This document shows positions 7,532-16,900 of a DNA stretch of 64,000 nucleotides, one piece after another. The first letter of the stretch is position 1, and the number at the start of each line of letters is the position of its first letter. A program made the position numbers and the translations under genes. Under the pieces are notes generated by a model that searched no databases, was not told the DNA's origin, and saw only the letters and a list, made by a program, of their open reading frames with translations. Source of the stretch: Shewanella mangrovi (lineage in GTDB: Bacteria > Pseudomonadota > Gammaproteobacteria > Enterobacterales > Shewanellaceae). The stretch covers positions 124,001-188,000 of the forward strand of contig NZ_JPEO01000007.1 in NCBI RefSeq assembly GCF_000753795.1. Reading direction: 5' to 3'.

Positions 7532-8485
7532 ATGAAAATTGGCGTAATTGGCGCTGGCGCGGTTGGCGTTGCCGTATGCAACTATGTGTTAGCACTCGGC
7601 AATTGTCGCGAGCTGGTGTTACTCGATAAAAACGGGGCTCGCGCCGAAGGTGAGCTGATGGATTTTGGACACGCTAGCTCACTGACTTTTGGAAAAAATA
7701 TTCGTCTCAATGCGGGCGATGATTACGCAATGCTGGAAAATGCCGATATTGTGGTCATCACCGCTGGCGCACAGATCAAAGCCGACCAACCACGTATTGA
7801 ACTGGCAGAGGTCAACTCGCGTATCTGTGTCGATATTGCCCGCAACGTTGAACAATACGCACCCAATGCAATTCTCATCGTGGTAACCAACCCCTGCGAC
7901 CTTGCGGCGTTTTTTATTATCAACAATACCGGATTTGCCGCTCATCAGGTGATTAGCAGCGGTTGCGTCGTAGATACTGCGAGATTGATGAAAATTGTCG
8001 GCGATCATACCCAACTCGATCCCAAAAATGTGTTTGGTTACATTCTCGGCGAGCATGGCAGTCACTGCTTTATGCCCGCAAGTATTCTGGGCGCTGGTGG
8101 CCAACCAATCGATTTCTATTGCGACAATAATCAGTTACCACGTATCGATCCGCAACAGCTGCTACAAGACGTCAAGCGAGCGGGTTACGAAATCTTTAAA
8201 CGCAAACTCAATACTACTCACGGTGTCGCCGCCAGTGTCTATCGCATTATCCAAGCAGTCAGTTTAAATGAACACTCAGTGCTTCCTGTCGGTGTATTAG
8301 TCGATAACCACTATGACCTGTTTGGTTCAGTGCTCAGCTTGCCATCTGTGATTGGCCGCAACGGCATTGAAAAAGTGCTGGAGCACCCTTTCACGGCAGA
8401 GGAGCTGACCGAGCTCAAGCAAATTCACCAACAGATCCGCGGTGTGATTGAATCCGTTGCCAAGATAACGGAACTCAACTGTTGA
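7532..8485 (+). CDS. NAD-dependent L-2-hydroxyacid dehydrogenase of the lactate/malate dehydrogenase family
   Basis: A 317-residue cytosolic enzyme. It has the N-terminal dinucleotide motif GAGAVG (7-12), acidic Asp32 for NAD ribose, VTNPCD with Asn120, Asp148-Thr-Ala-Arg151, and the catalytic His175 in GEHGSH. Arg88 (DQPR) is the mobile-loop arginine. Together these are the full catalytic set for reducing a 2-oxoacid. The discriminator position, Gln in lactate and Arg in malate dehydrogenases, appears to be Ile82 (GAQIK), a feature that recalls 2-hydroxyisocaproate dehydrogenases. The label L-lactate dehydrogenase is therefore possible but unproven. It starts at ATG 7532 with AAGGGAT upstream, stands alone, and is followed by a 500-bp gap. 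Confidence 0.82.
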   Translation: MKIGVIGAGAVGVAVCNYVLALGNCRELVLLDKNGARAEGELMDFGHASSLTFGKNIRLNAGDDYAMLENADIVVITAGAQIKADQPRIELAEVNSRICVDIARNVEQYAPNAILIVVTNPCDLAAFFIINNTGFAAHQVISSGCVVDTARLMKIVGDHTQLDPKNVFGYILGEHGSHCFMPASILGAGGQPIDFYCDNNQLPRIDPQQLLQDVKRAGYEIFKRKLNTTHGVAASVYRIIQAVSLNEHSVLPVGVLVDNHYDLFGSVLSLPSVIGRNGIEKVLEHPFTAEELTELKQIHQQIRGVIESVAKITELNC

Positions 8486-8983
8486 TCCTGCGTTTGTCCG
8501 CGCTGCCAATGTAGGTGGCGCACTCACACATGCTATCTAAATCCCCCACGAGTCGCCTGCCCACCTTACCGTGTTGCATTAACAAACATAGTGCTGAGTG
8601 CTAGGAGATGTGCATTCAAACGAGATGTTACATTTGTAAAATGCACTTTGCTGAAAATGTCCATGTAGCGCCCTACGCCAATAACATTGTTACTGACATC
8701 AAAAAGTCACACACCACATCAAATCGCCATTTTGACCCACCAACAATCTGCCTATCAACACAATAAGTCGTTATAACGGCACCTTACGGATAGTTATCCC
8801 ATAAATACTTTACAAATCGTTACATAGTTAAAAATGTAAATGAGGTTGCAGTTGTTGCATAAAGTTTGCGAAAGATGATAGAAATCAATGTTCATCGCAA
8901 AAATTCTTTAGACGCTTCGGCGATATCTGCGGTGAGTATTTGGACAAAATGACACTATAAAAACTTATACAGGAAGTAGTCTC
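8486..8983. other. Intergenic region upstream of the secreted protease
   Basis: About 500 bp without a supportable gene on either strand. The half nearest the protease is AT-rich and must hold its promoter, but I could not choose a convincing -35/-10 pair. No tRNA or strong terminator is seen. Confidence 0.5.
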
Positions 8984-11900
8984 TTGAAAAACAAAATCGC
9001 AATTGCTGTTTCGGCAGCCTTGATGGGTGTCGGTGGTTATACCGTCGCGGCACCTATCCTTAACCCGTCAATCCAAGTCCCCAGTAATCTTAAACATGCT
9101 GCTCCTGCCGCTAAAGGTCAGAGTAGTAAAAGCAGCAAACTGAAATTTGTCGAAGAACCAGGATTAGCCAATAAAAAGTACACCTATATCGTACGTTTGG
9201 CTGACTCTCCGGTAGCGAGTTATTCAGGTTCCATCAGCGGTCTCGCGGCCACTAAACTTGATAAAGCATCAGTTGCTAAGAGCGCTGGCAAAGGCAAGCT
9301 GAATGTTTCTTCGGCCAAAGTGAAATCCTATGTGCAATATTTGAATGCTAAGCAGAGCAACGTCATGATGATGGCTGCTGCCGCTGGTGTTCGTGTAATT
9401 GCCAAAGAAAAATTTCATTATGCGTTCAACGGCTTCTCTGCGGAACTAACCCCAGAGCAAGCAAAAACCTTGTCACAACTGCCTGAAGTTGCCTACGTCG
9501 AACGCGAGGCTTCTTATCAGTTAGCCACTGATTCCAGCCCTGCATTCGTCGGTGCCGACAAAGTATGGGACGGTACTGCAACTGGCACTGCCGCCATGGG
9601 TGAAGGCGTTATCGTGGGCGTGTTAGATACTGGGATCAACACAGATCATCCTTCGTTTGCCGATATCGGCGGTGATGGCTATGACCATACCAACCCTTGG
9701 GGTCAAGGCGTCTACGTAGGTGATTGTGCCGGTGATTTCGCTAGCATGTGTAACGATAAATTGATCGGTGTGCGCAGCTACGAAGACATTACCGACGATT
9801 ACGATGACACCGCTATTTTCGGTGATACTCCACCAGCGAAGAATGGTGAAGACTACAATGGTCATGGTTCTCACACCGCAAGTACCGCTGCGGGTAACGT
9901 ACTGATTGGTGTGCCGTACGTCACGCCAGATCCAGGTAAAGAAGAAAGCGATGGTATTGTGACCGATCTAGTATTCGATCGCGTTGCGGGTATCGCGCCT
10001 CATGCCAACATTGTCGCTTATCAAATTTGTTCTCCCGGTGACACTGATGACACTTACGCAGGTTGTCCAACCTCGGCTATTTTGAAAGCATTGGATGACG
10101 CTGTTGCTGATGGTGTTGATGTCATCAACTACTCAATTAGTGGTGGCGGTAACCCGTGGGACAGCGCCACTGAAATGGGCTTCCTCGCAGCCCGTGATGC
10201 TGGCATTTTCGCTGCCGTTGCCGCAGGCAATGGCGATCAAGGCCCATATACCACCAGCAAGAGTGCACCTTGGTACACTGCAGTAGCGGCTTCCACGCAT
10301 CCTCGTGAAATCGGCAGTGCTGTATCATTTGCTGGTGAAAGCTATTTGTATACTGTAGGTAGTGGTCCGGCGATTGCTGAAGACATTACTGCGCCAGTAA
10401 CCTACGTTGCTGACGACCTTGATGGTTGCGCAGCATTCCCAGCTGATGCATTCAGCGGCAAATTAGCGCTGATCCAACGGGGTAGCTGTAACTTCGCGAC
10501 CAAGGTTGGCAATGCTGCTGATGCGGGCGCTGTAGGCGTTATCGTCTTTAATGCTGACGGTGATGATTCTCGTCTGACTATGGCAGGTCTAGAAGATTCC
10601 ACCATCCCTGCAGTATTCTTGGGCAACACAGATGGCGCAGCCATTAAAGCATCGATTGATGCAAACGGAGAGCAATCAGCAACCCTGAGTGCCAAAGTCA
10701 TCACAGCCGAAGGTCAAGGCGATGTATTGGCAAGCTTCTCCTTGCTTGGTCCTAACAGCTACATCGATGTCATGACACCTTCTATTGCGGCTCCTGGTGT
10801 AGATATCTACGCAGCACAAGCGGATCAACATTACGGTCATGATGTCACAGGTCCTGCTCCATCAGACTTCACCCTGATGTCTGGTACCTCTATGGCAACA
10901 CCGCATGTTGCTGGTGCGGGTGCCCTGTTGAAGTCAGCACATCCTGACTGGACACCAGATAATATTCGTTCCGCATTAATGCTGACGGCAACCACAGCAC
11001 AAGCGATGACCAAAGCGGATGCAACAACACCTGCTGATGAGTTTGACGTTGGCGCGGGTCGTATTCGCGTTGATCTAGCAGCTGAGACTGGTTTGGTCAT
11101 GGATGAAGCCGATGATAACTACGTCGATGCGGATCCTGACTTAGGTGGTGATCCTCGCACCCTGAACATTCCGAGCATGACTGACTCAACTTGTGTAACA
11201 ACTTGTAGTTGGACACGTACAGTCACTGCGACAGGTGCGGGTACTTGGGCGGCATCTAGCGCTGCAATTGACGCGGATTCTGGATTAGCGTTAACCGTCA
11301 CCCCTGCCACTTTCACACTGGCTGCTGGTGAATCACAAACCCTGACCATTACCGCTGACGTGTCTGATTTGGCCGATACCAGCACTTACGCGTTTGGCCA
11401 GCTAGAACTGACCTCGGATGATTACCCAGCGGCGAGAATGCCAATTGCGGTAATGTCTGCACGTAGTAACCTGCCAGCACAAATCTCAATCGAGGCAGGA
11501 CGTGACAAGGATCAATTCGTCACTACCGGCCTTAAACATCTGGATCTGACCGGTGTACAAGCGTCCGTTTCCGGTTTGAACAAGGCTGATATCTATCAAT
11601 CAACCGTTGGACAAGATTCTGATGTATCAGACTTCTTGGACGACCTGAGTGATGGCGTTGACTATGTCGGCTACCGCGTACCAGAAAATGCGCAGATGTT
11701 TGTCACTAAGCTGAGCAGCGATGTTGCGCCTGACCTAGATCTGTGGGTAATGGTAGATGTTGATGGTGATGGCTCTTTAGATGGCTACGCGGGTTATTCA
11801 TTACACGCTGGCTCAGATGAAAGTGTCAGTATCACTAATCCAATCCCAGGTGATTACTACATCTTCGTACAAAGCTATCAAGCGTCATCAGCTACTGCTC

Positions 11901-12826
11901 AAGATCCATTCACCTTGAAGACGACTATCGTCACTGACGAGGCTGATGATAACTTCAGTGTTGACCTAAGCGGTGATAACACTGACTTCTCACTGGCTTA
12001 TACGTGGGACGATAGCTTCACCGTAGGTGATGAAAGCTACGCCATGCTGGTACTGAGCAGCACTGACGAAACAGCAGATGATGTGTCTATTCCAGTGGTG
12101 TTGACCCGTGTAGAGGATGATGTTGTCCTGCCGTCAACGGCAAGTCTCGCTGGAGAATTGGCGCCGGGTGTTACACATACTATCAGTATGCCGATTGCGG
12201 CAAACCGTAGCGATGTCGCACGTACCTACACCATCAACGCACTGCTGCCTATGGGTCAAGAAGCCGCTAACGTTTCTGACGGTGGTGAAATCAGTGAAGG
12301 TAGTGTAGCGTGGACAATCACCCAAGCGCCGCATGCTGTTGCGACAGCGGCAACGTTTGACTTTATTCCTCGTCAAGCGGGCGACTACACAATGTCAATC
12401 AACAACATTGTTGACTCAGCAAACGCAGAAAGTATCTCGCAAGATTACAGCTTCAGCGTTGCAGAAGTCGCGCCTGAACTGGTGATTGAGGGCCCTGCTG
12501 AAGTTGGTGAACGTGAAACTTTCACCTTAGACGCTTCAGGCAGTAGCGATGCAAACGCTGACGAGTTGACCTTCAAGTGGGTACAACTTGCAGGTACACC
12601 TGTGAGCTTTGATGCAACTGCATCGTCTATCAGCCCAGAAGCTCCTGATGTTGATGACGCCGGTGAAATCCTTACCTTCCAAGTGACTGTGTCAGATCCA
12701 CATGGCAACAGCAAAACGGATGTTGTGACCGTCAACGTGTACGAAACGCCAAATAGCGGCGGTGCGTTGGGTTGGATGTCTCTGCTGTTGATGCCATTAG
12801 TGTGGTTACGTAGAAAAACTGCTTAA
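8984..12826 (+). CDS. Secreted S8 (subtilisin-like) serine peptidase with PA domain and GlyGly-CTERM tail
   Basis: A 1280-residue exoprotease. Order: signal peptide (1-22), I9-type inhibitor propeptide (about 65-180), S8 catalytic domain with Asp215 (VLDTGIN), His294 (GHGSHTAS) and Ser636 (GTSMATPHVAG), a protease-associated insert near 460-570, beta-rich domains, a PKD-like domain near 1160-1255, and the C-terminal GGALGWMSLLLMPLVWLRRK. That end is a GlyGly-CTERM sorting signal: Gly pair, one hydrophobic helix, basic end, the known target of rhombosortase in bacteria with type II secretion. Translation starts at TTG 8984 behind AGGAAG; no in-frame ATG fits the signal peptide. Several Asp-rich stretches (DVDGDGSLDG) look calcium-binding. 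Likely surface-attached or released nutrient protease. Confidence 0.93.
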   Translation: MKNKIAIAVSAALMGVGGYTVAAPILNPSIQVPSNLKHAAPAAKGQSSKSSKLKFVEEPGLANKKYTYIVRLADSPVASYSGSISGLAATKLDKASVAKSAGKGKLNVSSAKVKSYVQYLNAKQSNVMMMAAAAGVRVIAKEKFHYAFNGFSAELTPEQAKTLSQLPEVAYVEREASYQLATDSSPAFVGADKVWDGTATGTAAMGEGVIVGVLDTGINTDHPSFADIGGDGYDHTNPWGQGVYVGDCAGDFASMCNDKLIGVRSYEDITDDYDDTAIFGDTPPAKNGEDYNGHGSHTASTAAGNVLIGVPYVTPDPGKEESDGIVTDLVFDRVAGIAPHANIVAYQICSPGDTDDTYAGCPTSAILKALDDAVADGVDVINYSISGGGNPWDSATEMGFLAARDAGIFAAVAAGNGDQGPYTTSKSAPWYTAVAASTHPREIGSAVSFAGESYLYTVGSGPAIAEDITAPVTYVADDLDGCAAFPADAFSGKLALIQRGSCNFATKVGNAADAGAVGVIVFNADGDDSRLTMAGLEDSTIPAVFLGNTDGAAIKASIDANGEQSATLSAKVITAEGQGDVLASFSLLGPNSYIDVMTPSIAAPGVDIYAAQADQHYGHDVTGPAPSDFTLMSGTSMATPHVAGAGALLKSAHPDWTPDNIRSALMLTATTAQAMTKADATTPADEFDVGAGRIRVDLAAETGLVMDEADDNYVDADPDLGGDPRTLNIPSMTDSTCVTTCSWTRTVTATGAGTWAASSAAIDADSGLALTVTPATFTLAAGESQTLTITADVSDLADTSTYAFGQLELTSDDYPAARMPIAVMSARSNLPAQISIEAGRDKDQFVTTGLKHLDLTGVQASVSGLNKADIYQSTVGQDSDVSDFLDDLSDGVDYVGYRVPENAQMFVTKLSSDVAPDLDLWVMVDVDGDGSLDGYAGYSLHAGSDESVSITNPIPGDYYIFVQSYQASSATAQDPFTLKTTIVTDEADDNFSVDLSGDNTDFSLAYTWDDSFTVGDESYAMLVLSSTDETADDVSIPVVLTRVEDDVVLPSTASLAGELAPGVTHTISMPIAANRSDVARTYTINALLPMGQEAANVSDGGEISEGSVAWTITQAPHAVATAATFDFIPRQAGDYTMSINNIVDSANAESISQDYSFSVAEVAPELVIEGPAEVGERETFTLDASGSSDANADELTFKWVQLAGTPVSFDATASSISPEAPDVDDAGEILTFQVTVSDPHGNSKTDVVTVNVYETPNSGGALGWMSLLLMPLVWLRRKTA

Positions 12827-12844
12827 TAGCAAACGTTAAGTAAC

Positions 12845-12872
12845 AAAGGCTCCCTCGGGAGCCTTTCTTTTT
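12845..12872. terminator. Bidirectional terminator between convergent protease and sulfotransferase genes
   Basis: AAAGGCTCCC (12845-12854) and GGGAGCCTTT (12857-12866) form a strong stem followed by CTTTTT. It lies 18 bp after the protease stop and directly abuts the stop of the opposing gene. Confidence 0.85.
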
Positions 12873-13635
12873 AGACACAACCCGCGCTCAGCTTAGCGTA
12901 GCAGCGCAGGTAGGCACTCTCAGCCTTTTCAAGCAGCGAGGCTGGGATTTCAATTTCATCATGTGGCAGTGTTTTAACCACCTTACCGGTATTGATGTTG
13001 TCACTGGAATCACCATAACGAGGGCGGCCGGTATTATTAAACTTGTTATAGCGATTCCCCAGCGGGCTAGGCAATGCTAGCCAGTCACTTAGGTCTGCCA
13101 ACAGCGGTTCAGTGCGTTCAACGAGCTGTTCTGATTCGATAAAAAAATAACGCCCATCGAACTGTTCGGCATAACGTTCGAGCTGCAGTAACCTTTCACA
13201 ATAGTAGTCAGTCACCTTATCCACACTCTGAAACCAACCTCGTCCCTTGGCCTGTCCCAACTTAACATTACTGCTAATACTTTTACGGGGATCGCGCAGT
13301 AAGAATATCAGTTTGTGCTCGACGCGCTGCAATAGCGAGCTACATACCTGCTGCCGATTGTGCAGCAATTTATCTAATAGATACTTCCCTTCAAAGTCAC
13401 CTTTTAAGTCTTGATAAAGACTGGCACGCATAAATTGAAAGTCACGAGGAGCAAGGTAAGAGCGATGCTGCTCACTGTAACCACATATTTGCTCATGGCT
13501 GCCCAAAATATGAGAAAGCACGGTAGAACGACTACGCATATGACTGAAAATAAATAAGTATTTAGTATCACAACGTCGTAATCGTGGATTTGCGACAATG
13601 GTAGATAATTCGCCTAGTTTTCTCATCATTTTCAT
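12871..13635 (-). CDS. Sulfotransferase-like protein
   Basis: A 254-residue protein. Near its N terminus LFIFSHMRSRSTVLSHIL has the shape of the 5'-phosphosulfate-binding loop of PAPS-dependent sulfotransferases (hydrophobic strand, R-S-x-S-T/S, helix). LIFLLRDPRKSISSNVKL near residue 105 matches the second, 3'-phosphate-binding region (R-D-P-R then Ser). The acceptor is unknown; bacterial members modify carbohydrates, lipids or small molecules. I prefer ATG 13635 because GAGGTG lies about 9 nt upstream; TTG 13662 or GTG 13647 would add a few residues. It is convergent with the S8 protease gene, and no sulfate-activation or polysaccharide genes are nearby. Confidence 0.75.
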   Translation of the reverse strand: MKMMRKLGELSTIVANPRLRRCDTKYLFIFSHMRSRSTVLSHILGSHEQICGYSEQHRSYLAPRDFQFMRASLYQDLKGDFEGKYLLDKLLHNRQQVCSSLLQRVEHKLIFLLRDPRKSISSNVKLGQAKGRGWFQSVDKVTDYYCERLLQLERYAEQFDGRYFFIESEQLVERTEPLLADLSDWLALPSPLGNRYNKFNNTGRPRYGDSSDNINTGKVVKTLPHDEIEIPASLLEKAESAYLRCYAKLSAGCV

Positions 13636-13925
13636 CAGCCAACACACCTCATTTCTTAGCAATCATTGATTGTTATAGCGTGCAAATCGTCATGTCCTGC
13701 ACGCCAATGCCAACGATTCGAAACGCTAAAATTAGCGCAAAATCATAAGGGATTTAGGTGATGAAAACTGTTAATCATTGTATCTAGCGCCTGTGCTGAA
13801 CAGCATAAACAGCGCCTTCTTGCTTCTCATTAATTGAGAGCTTAGATAACGGTACTCTGCAGCTTTAGTCTGTAACATTAGCGAAATTACAGCACGTTGA
13901 GATTAACCATCTGAGGAGGTACTTA

Positions 13926-13988
13926 ATGGCTTTTGTCGTTAATACGAGTAAGACAAACAAAAACAGCGCCGAAGGCGCTGTTTTTTAA
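13926..13988 (+). CDS. Candidate 20-codon small ORF with perfect Shine-Dalgarno
   Basis: ATG 13926 follows AGGAGGT (13914-13920) with a 5-nt spacer, one of the best ribosome-binding sites in the window, and encodes MAFVVNTSKTNKNSAEGAVF before TAA at 13986. Codons 13-20 lie in the terminator hairpin. The first residues (M-A-hydrophobic-V-V-N-T) resemble the start of bacterial flagellins, so it could be the stump of a lost flagellin-like gene joined to a terminator, a leader peptide, or chance. Nothing similar surrounds it. There is no independent evidence of translation. Confidence 0.3.
   Translation: MAFVVNTSKTNKNSAEGAVF
13962..13985. terminator. Terminator of hrpA, probably bidirectional
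   Basis: AACAGCGCC (13962-13970), loop GAA, GGCGCTGTT (13974-13982) plus further Ts. A-rich sequence on the left gives a T tract on the minus strand just after the hrpA stop, and the T run on the right serves the plus strand. Confidence 0.82.
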
Positions 13989-13991
13989 GTT

Positions 13992-16900
13992 TTAGAAATC
14001 TCGTAACTGATTCAAAATCCGTTTTTCTGAGATTGGATATGCTGTGCCTAAGGTTTGAGCGAAACAGCTGACGCGATATTCTTCAATCATCCAACGCACG
14101 TTGGCGAGTTCATCTGGTACCGGCAAGGATTTAGGCAGTTTCGCCAGCGTTGCTTTGTACTCTTCGGTGACATTTTGAATGCTGAGCAGATGCAACTTGT
14201 CACGGTTCGGATCCACCGGCAGTTTGTCTAAGCGCATTTCAATCGCTTTCAGGTAGCGAATAATGTCATCCAGCTTTTGCCAACCGGTCGCCTCCACAAA
14301 GCCTTTAAACACTAAGCTGTCGAGATGGGCTTGAATATCACTCATGGCAAAGGCGATTTCAAAACTGATCTTGCCTTTTAAGCGCTTACGAATGCGCTGA
14401 TGCGCAGTCAAAATCGCTTCCACTTTCAGTGAAATCTGCTCCGCGGCACTGTTCAAATCTTGCCGCACCGCATCCCGCGCCGCCTCAAACTGTTCAGGCG
14501 AGCGCACATCCAGCGCTTGCTGATCCAAAATCTGCTGAATCGCGGCATTGATAATGTCATCAATCAGCAACTGCACTTGGCCAAACGGGTTAAAGTACAT
14601 CGCCAATTTGGCTTTGTTTGGCAGCGCTTGTTGCAGGTGTTTCACTGGCGATGGAATGTTGATCAGCAGCAGTTTACGCACGCCTTGGCGGTGCTGTTTA
14701 TTGGCTTGCTGCTCATCATCAAACAATTTGATAGCAACATCTTTGCCCTCGTCCACCAGCGCCGGATAAGCTTTCACTTGATAGTTGCCGCGGCTACGCT
14801 GATATTCGCTCGGCAGATCGCCAAAGCTCCATTCGGTAATCGCTTCCTGCTCAATGCCTTTATCGGCCACTTGGCGAATAGCGGTTTTCACTTGGCCTTG
14901 CAGCTTGGCTTTAAGGCCATCAAGATCGCGACTTTGGGCAATCAATTTGCCTTTATCGTCTTCCACCTTGAAATTCATTCGCAGATGCACAGGAATGCTG
15001 GCGATATCGTAATCTTCTGCCGCCACTTTGGTGCCACTCATGCGCAGCAAACGGTAACTGAGCGCGTCGAGCAAAGATTTCTCAAACGGCTCCATCGCTT
15101 GCACGCAGGCTTTGGCATAATCCGGCGCCGGCACAAAGTTACGGCGAAGCGGTTTTGGCAACGCACGAATCAGCGCGACGCATTTCTCTTCTCTGAGCCC
15201 CGGCACCAACCAGTCAAAATCTTTATCTTCCACTTGGTTGAGCAGCGCCACCGGAATGTGCAGCGATACGCCATCGTCCTCTTCGCCCGGCTCAAAACGG
15301 TAACTCAGCGGTAAACGCAGATTGTGTTGCTGCCATACATCAGGGAAATCGAGCGCTGACACATGGGTGTCATCCCGCTGCATCAGCAAGTCACGGTCGA
15401 AGTTCAATAGCTCCGGCGTTTCGCGGCTGGCTTTACGCCACCAGCGATTAAACAGCGGCAGGTTGTAGATACCTTCTGGCACCCGTTCGTCGTAGAAAGC
15501 AAACAGCACATCCTCATCCACCAAAATATCGCGGCGGCGAGATTTATGCTCCAGCGTTTCCACCTCTTCCAACAGCTGTAAATTGCTGCTGAAGAACTTA
15601 TCGCGCAGCTTGAGTTGCCCTTCGGCTAAGCCGCTACGAATAAAGATTTCACGCGCCAACACAGGATCAATGGGGCCAAACTGCACCCGGCGGCGATTCA
15701 CTACCGTGAGGCCATACAGCACTTGGTTTTCAAAGGCGATCACCGCGCCCTGCTTGGCTTCAAAATGGGGTTCGTTATGCTGCTTCTTGATCAAATGCGC
15801 GCCGAGATGCTCAAGCCATTCTGGCTCAATCGACGCCACACTGCGAGCAAACAGCCGCGAGGTTTCGGTCAGCTCGGCCGCCATCAACCATTTCGGGCCT
15901 TTCTTCGCCAGCGGTGAACCGGGGAAGATAAAGAAGCGGCGATTGCGGGTACCGAGGTATTCGTTGTTGGCGTCTTTAAAGCCGATTTGACTGAGCAAGC
16001 CAGACAGCAGCGCTTGATGCAGCTGTTCGTAATTAGCGGGCTCGCTGTTCAAGCGCCATTTCAAGTCATGCACACTTTGGCGCAGCTGGGCGTACAAATC
16101 TTGCCATTCACGAATGCGCAGATACGCCAAAAACTCCTGTTTCACCTGTTTGCGGAACTGACTGCCAGACAGCGCTTGTTGCTGCTCTTTGAGGTAATTC
16201 CACAGATTCAACAATGCCACAAAATCCGATTTTTTATCGGCAAAGCGGCGATGGGATTCATCCGCCGCTTGTTGTTTCTCAATCGGGCGTTCACGCGGAT
16301 CTTGAATAGACAACGCCGCCACAACCACCATCACCTCATGCAAACTGCCGAGCTTGTTGGCTTCTAGCACCATTCGCGCTAAACGCGGATCGACCGGAAT
16401 GCTCGCCAGTTGTTGACCGAGTTTGGTGAGTTTTAACTGGCCTTTGTGACGCCCAACCGCTTGCAGCTCTTCCAGCAGCAAAAAGCCGTCGCGAATATTG
16501 CGCTCATCCGGCGGCTGAATAAATGGAAACGCGCCAATGTCACCGAGGCCAATCGACAACATCTGCAAAATGACTGAGGCCAAGTTGGTACGCAGAATTT
16601 CAGGATCGGTAAACTCAGGGCGATTGTTGAAATCGAGCTCGTCATACAACCGAATACAGATGCCGGGGCCAACACGACCACAACGGCCTTGGCGCTGGTT
16701 AGCACTGGCTTGAGAAATCGGCTCAATCGGCAAGCGCTGCACCTTAGTGCGATAGCTATAACGACTGATGCGCGCGGTACCTGGGTCAATCACATAACGA
16801 ATGCCCGGCACAGTTAATGAGGTTTCCGCCACGTTGGTGGCCAGCACAATACGGCGGCCGATGTGCGATTTAAACACTTTCGATTGCTCGCCATAAGATA

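Larger units (their letters stand above)
13663..13991. other. Intergenic region between sulfotransferase and hrpA genes
   Basis: 330 bp containing a 20-codon ORF with a consensus Shine-Dalgarno (13914-13988) and a terminator (13962-13985). Nothing else is recognisable; the start region of the sulfotransferase gene lies at its left edge. Confidence 0.55.

Noticed and set aside
14460..15314. 284-codon open frame antisense to hrpA, plus several others of 60-135 codons there
   Set aside because: Complement of a well-conserved helicase gene; such frames arise from codon bias, and the translation is low-complexity in basic and aromatic residues.
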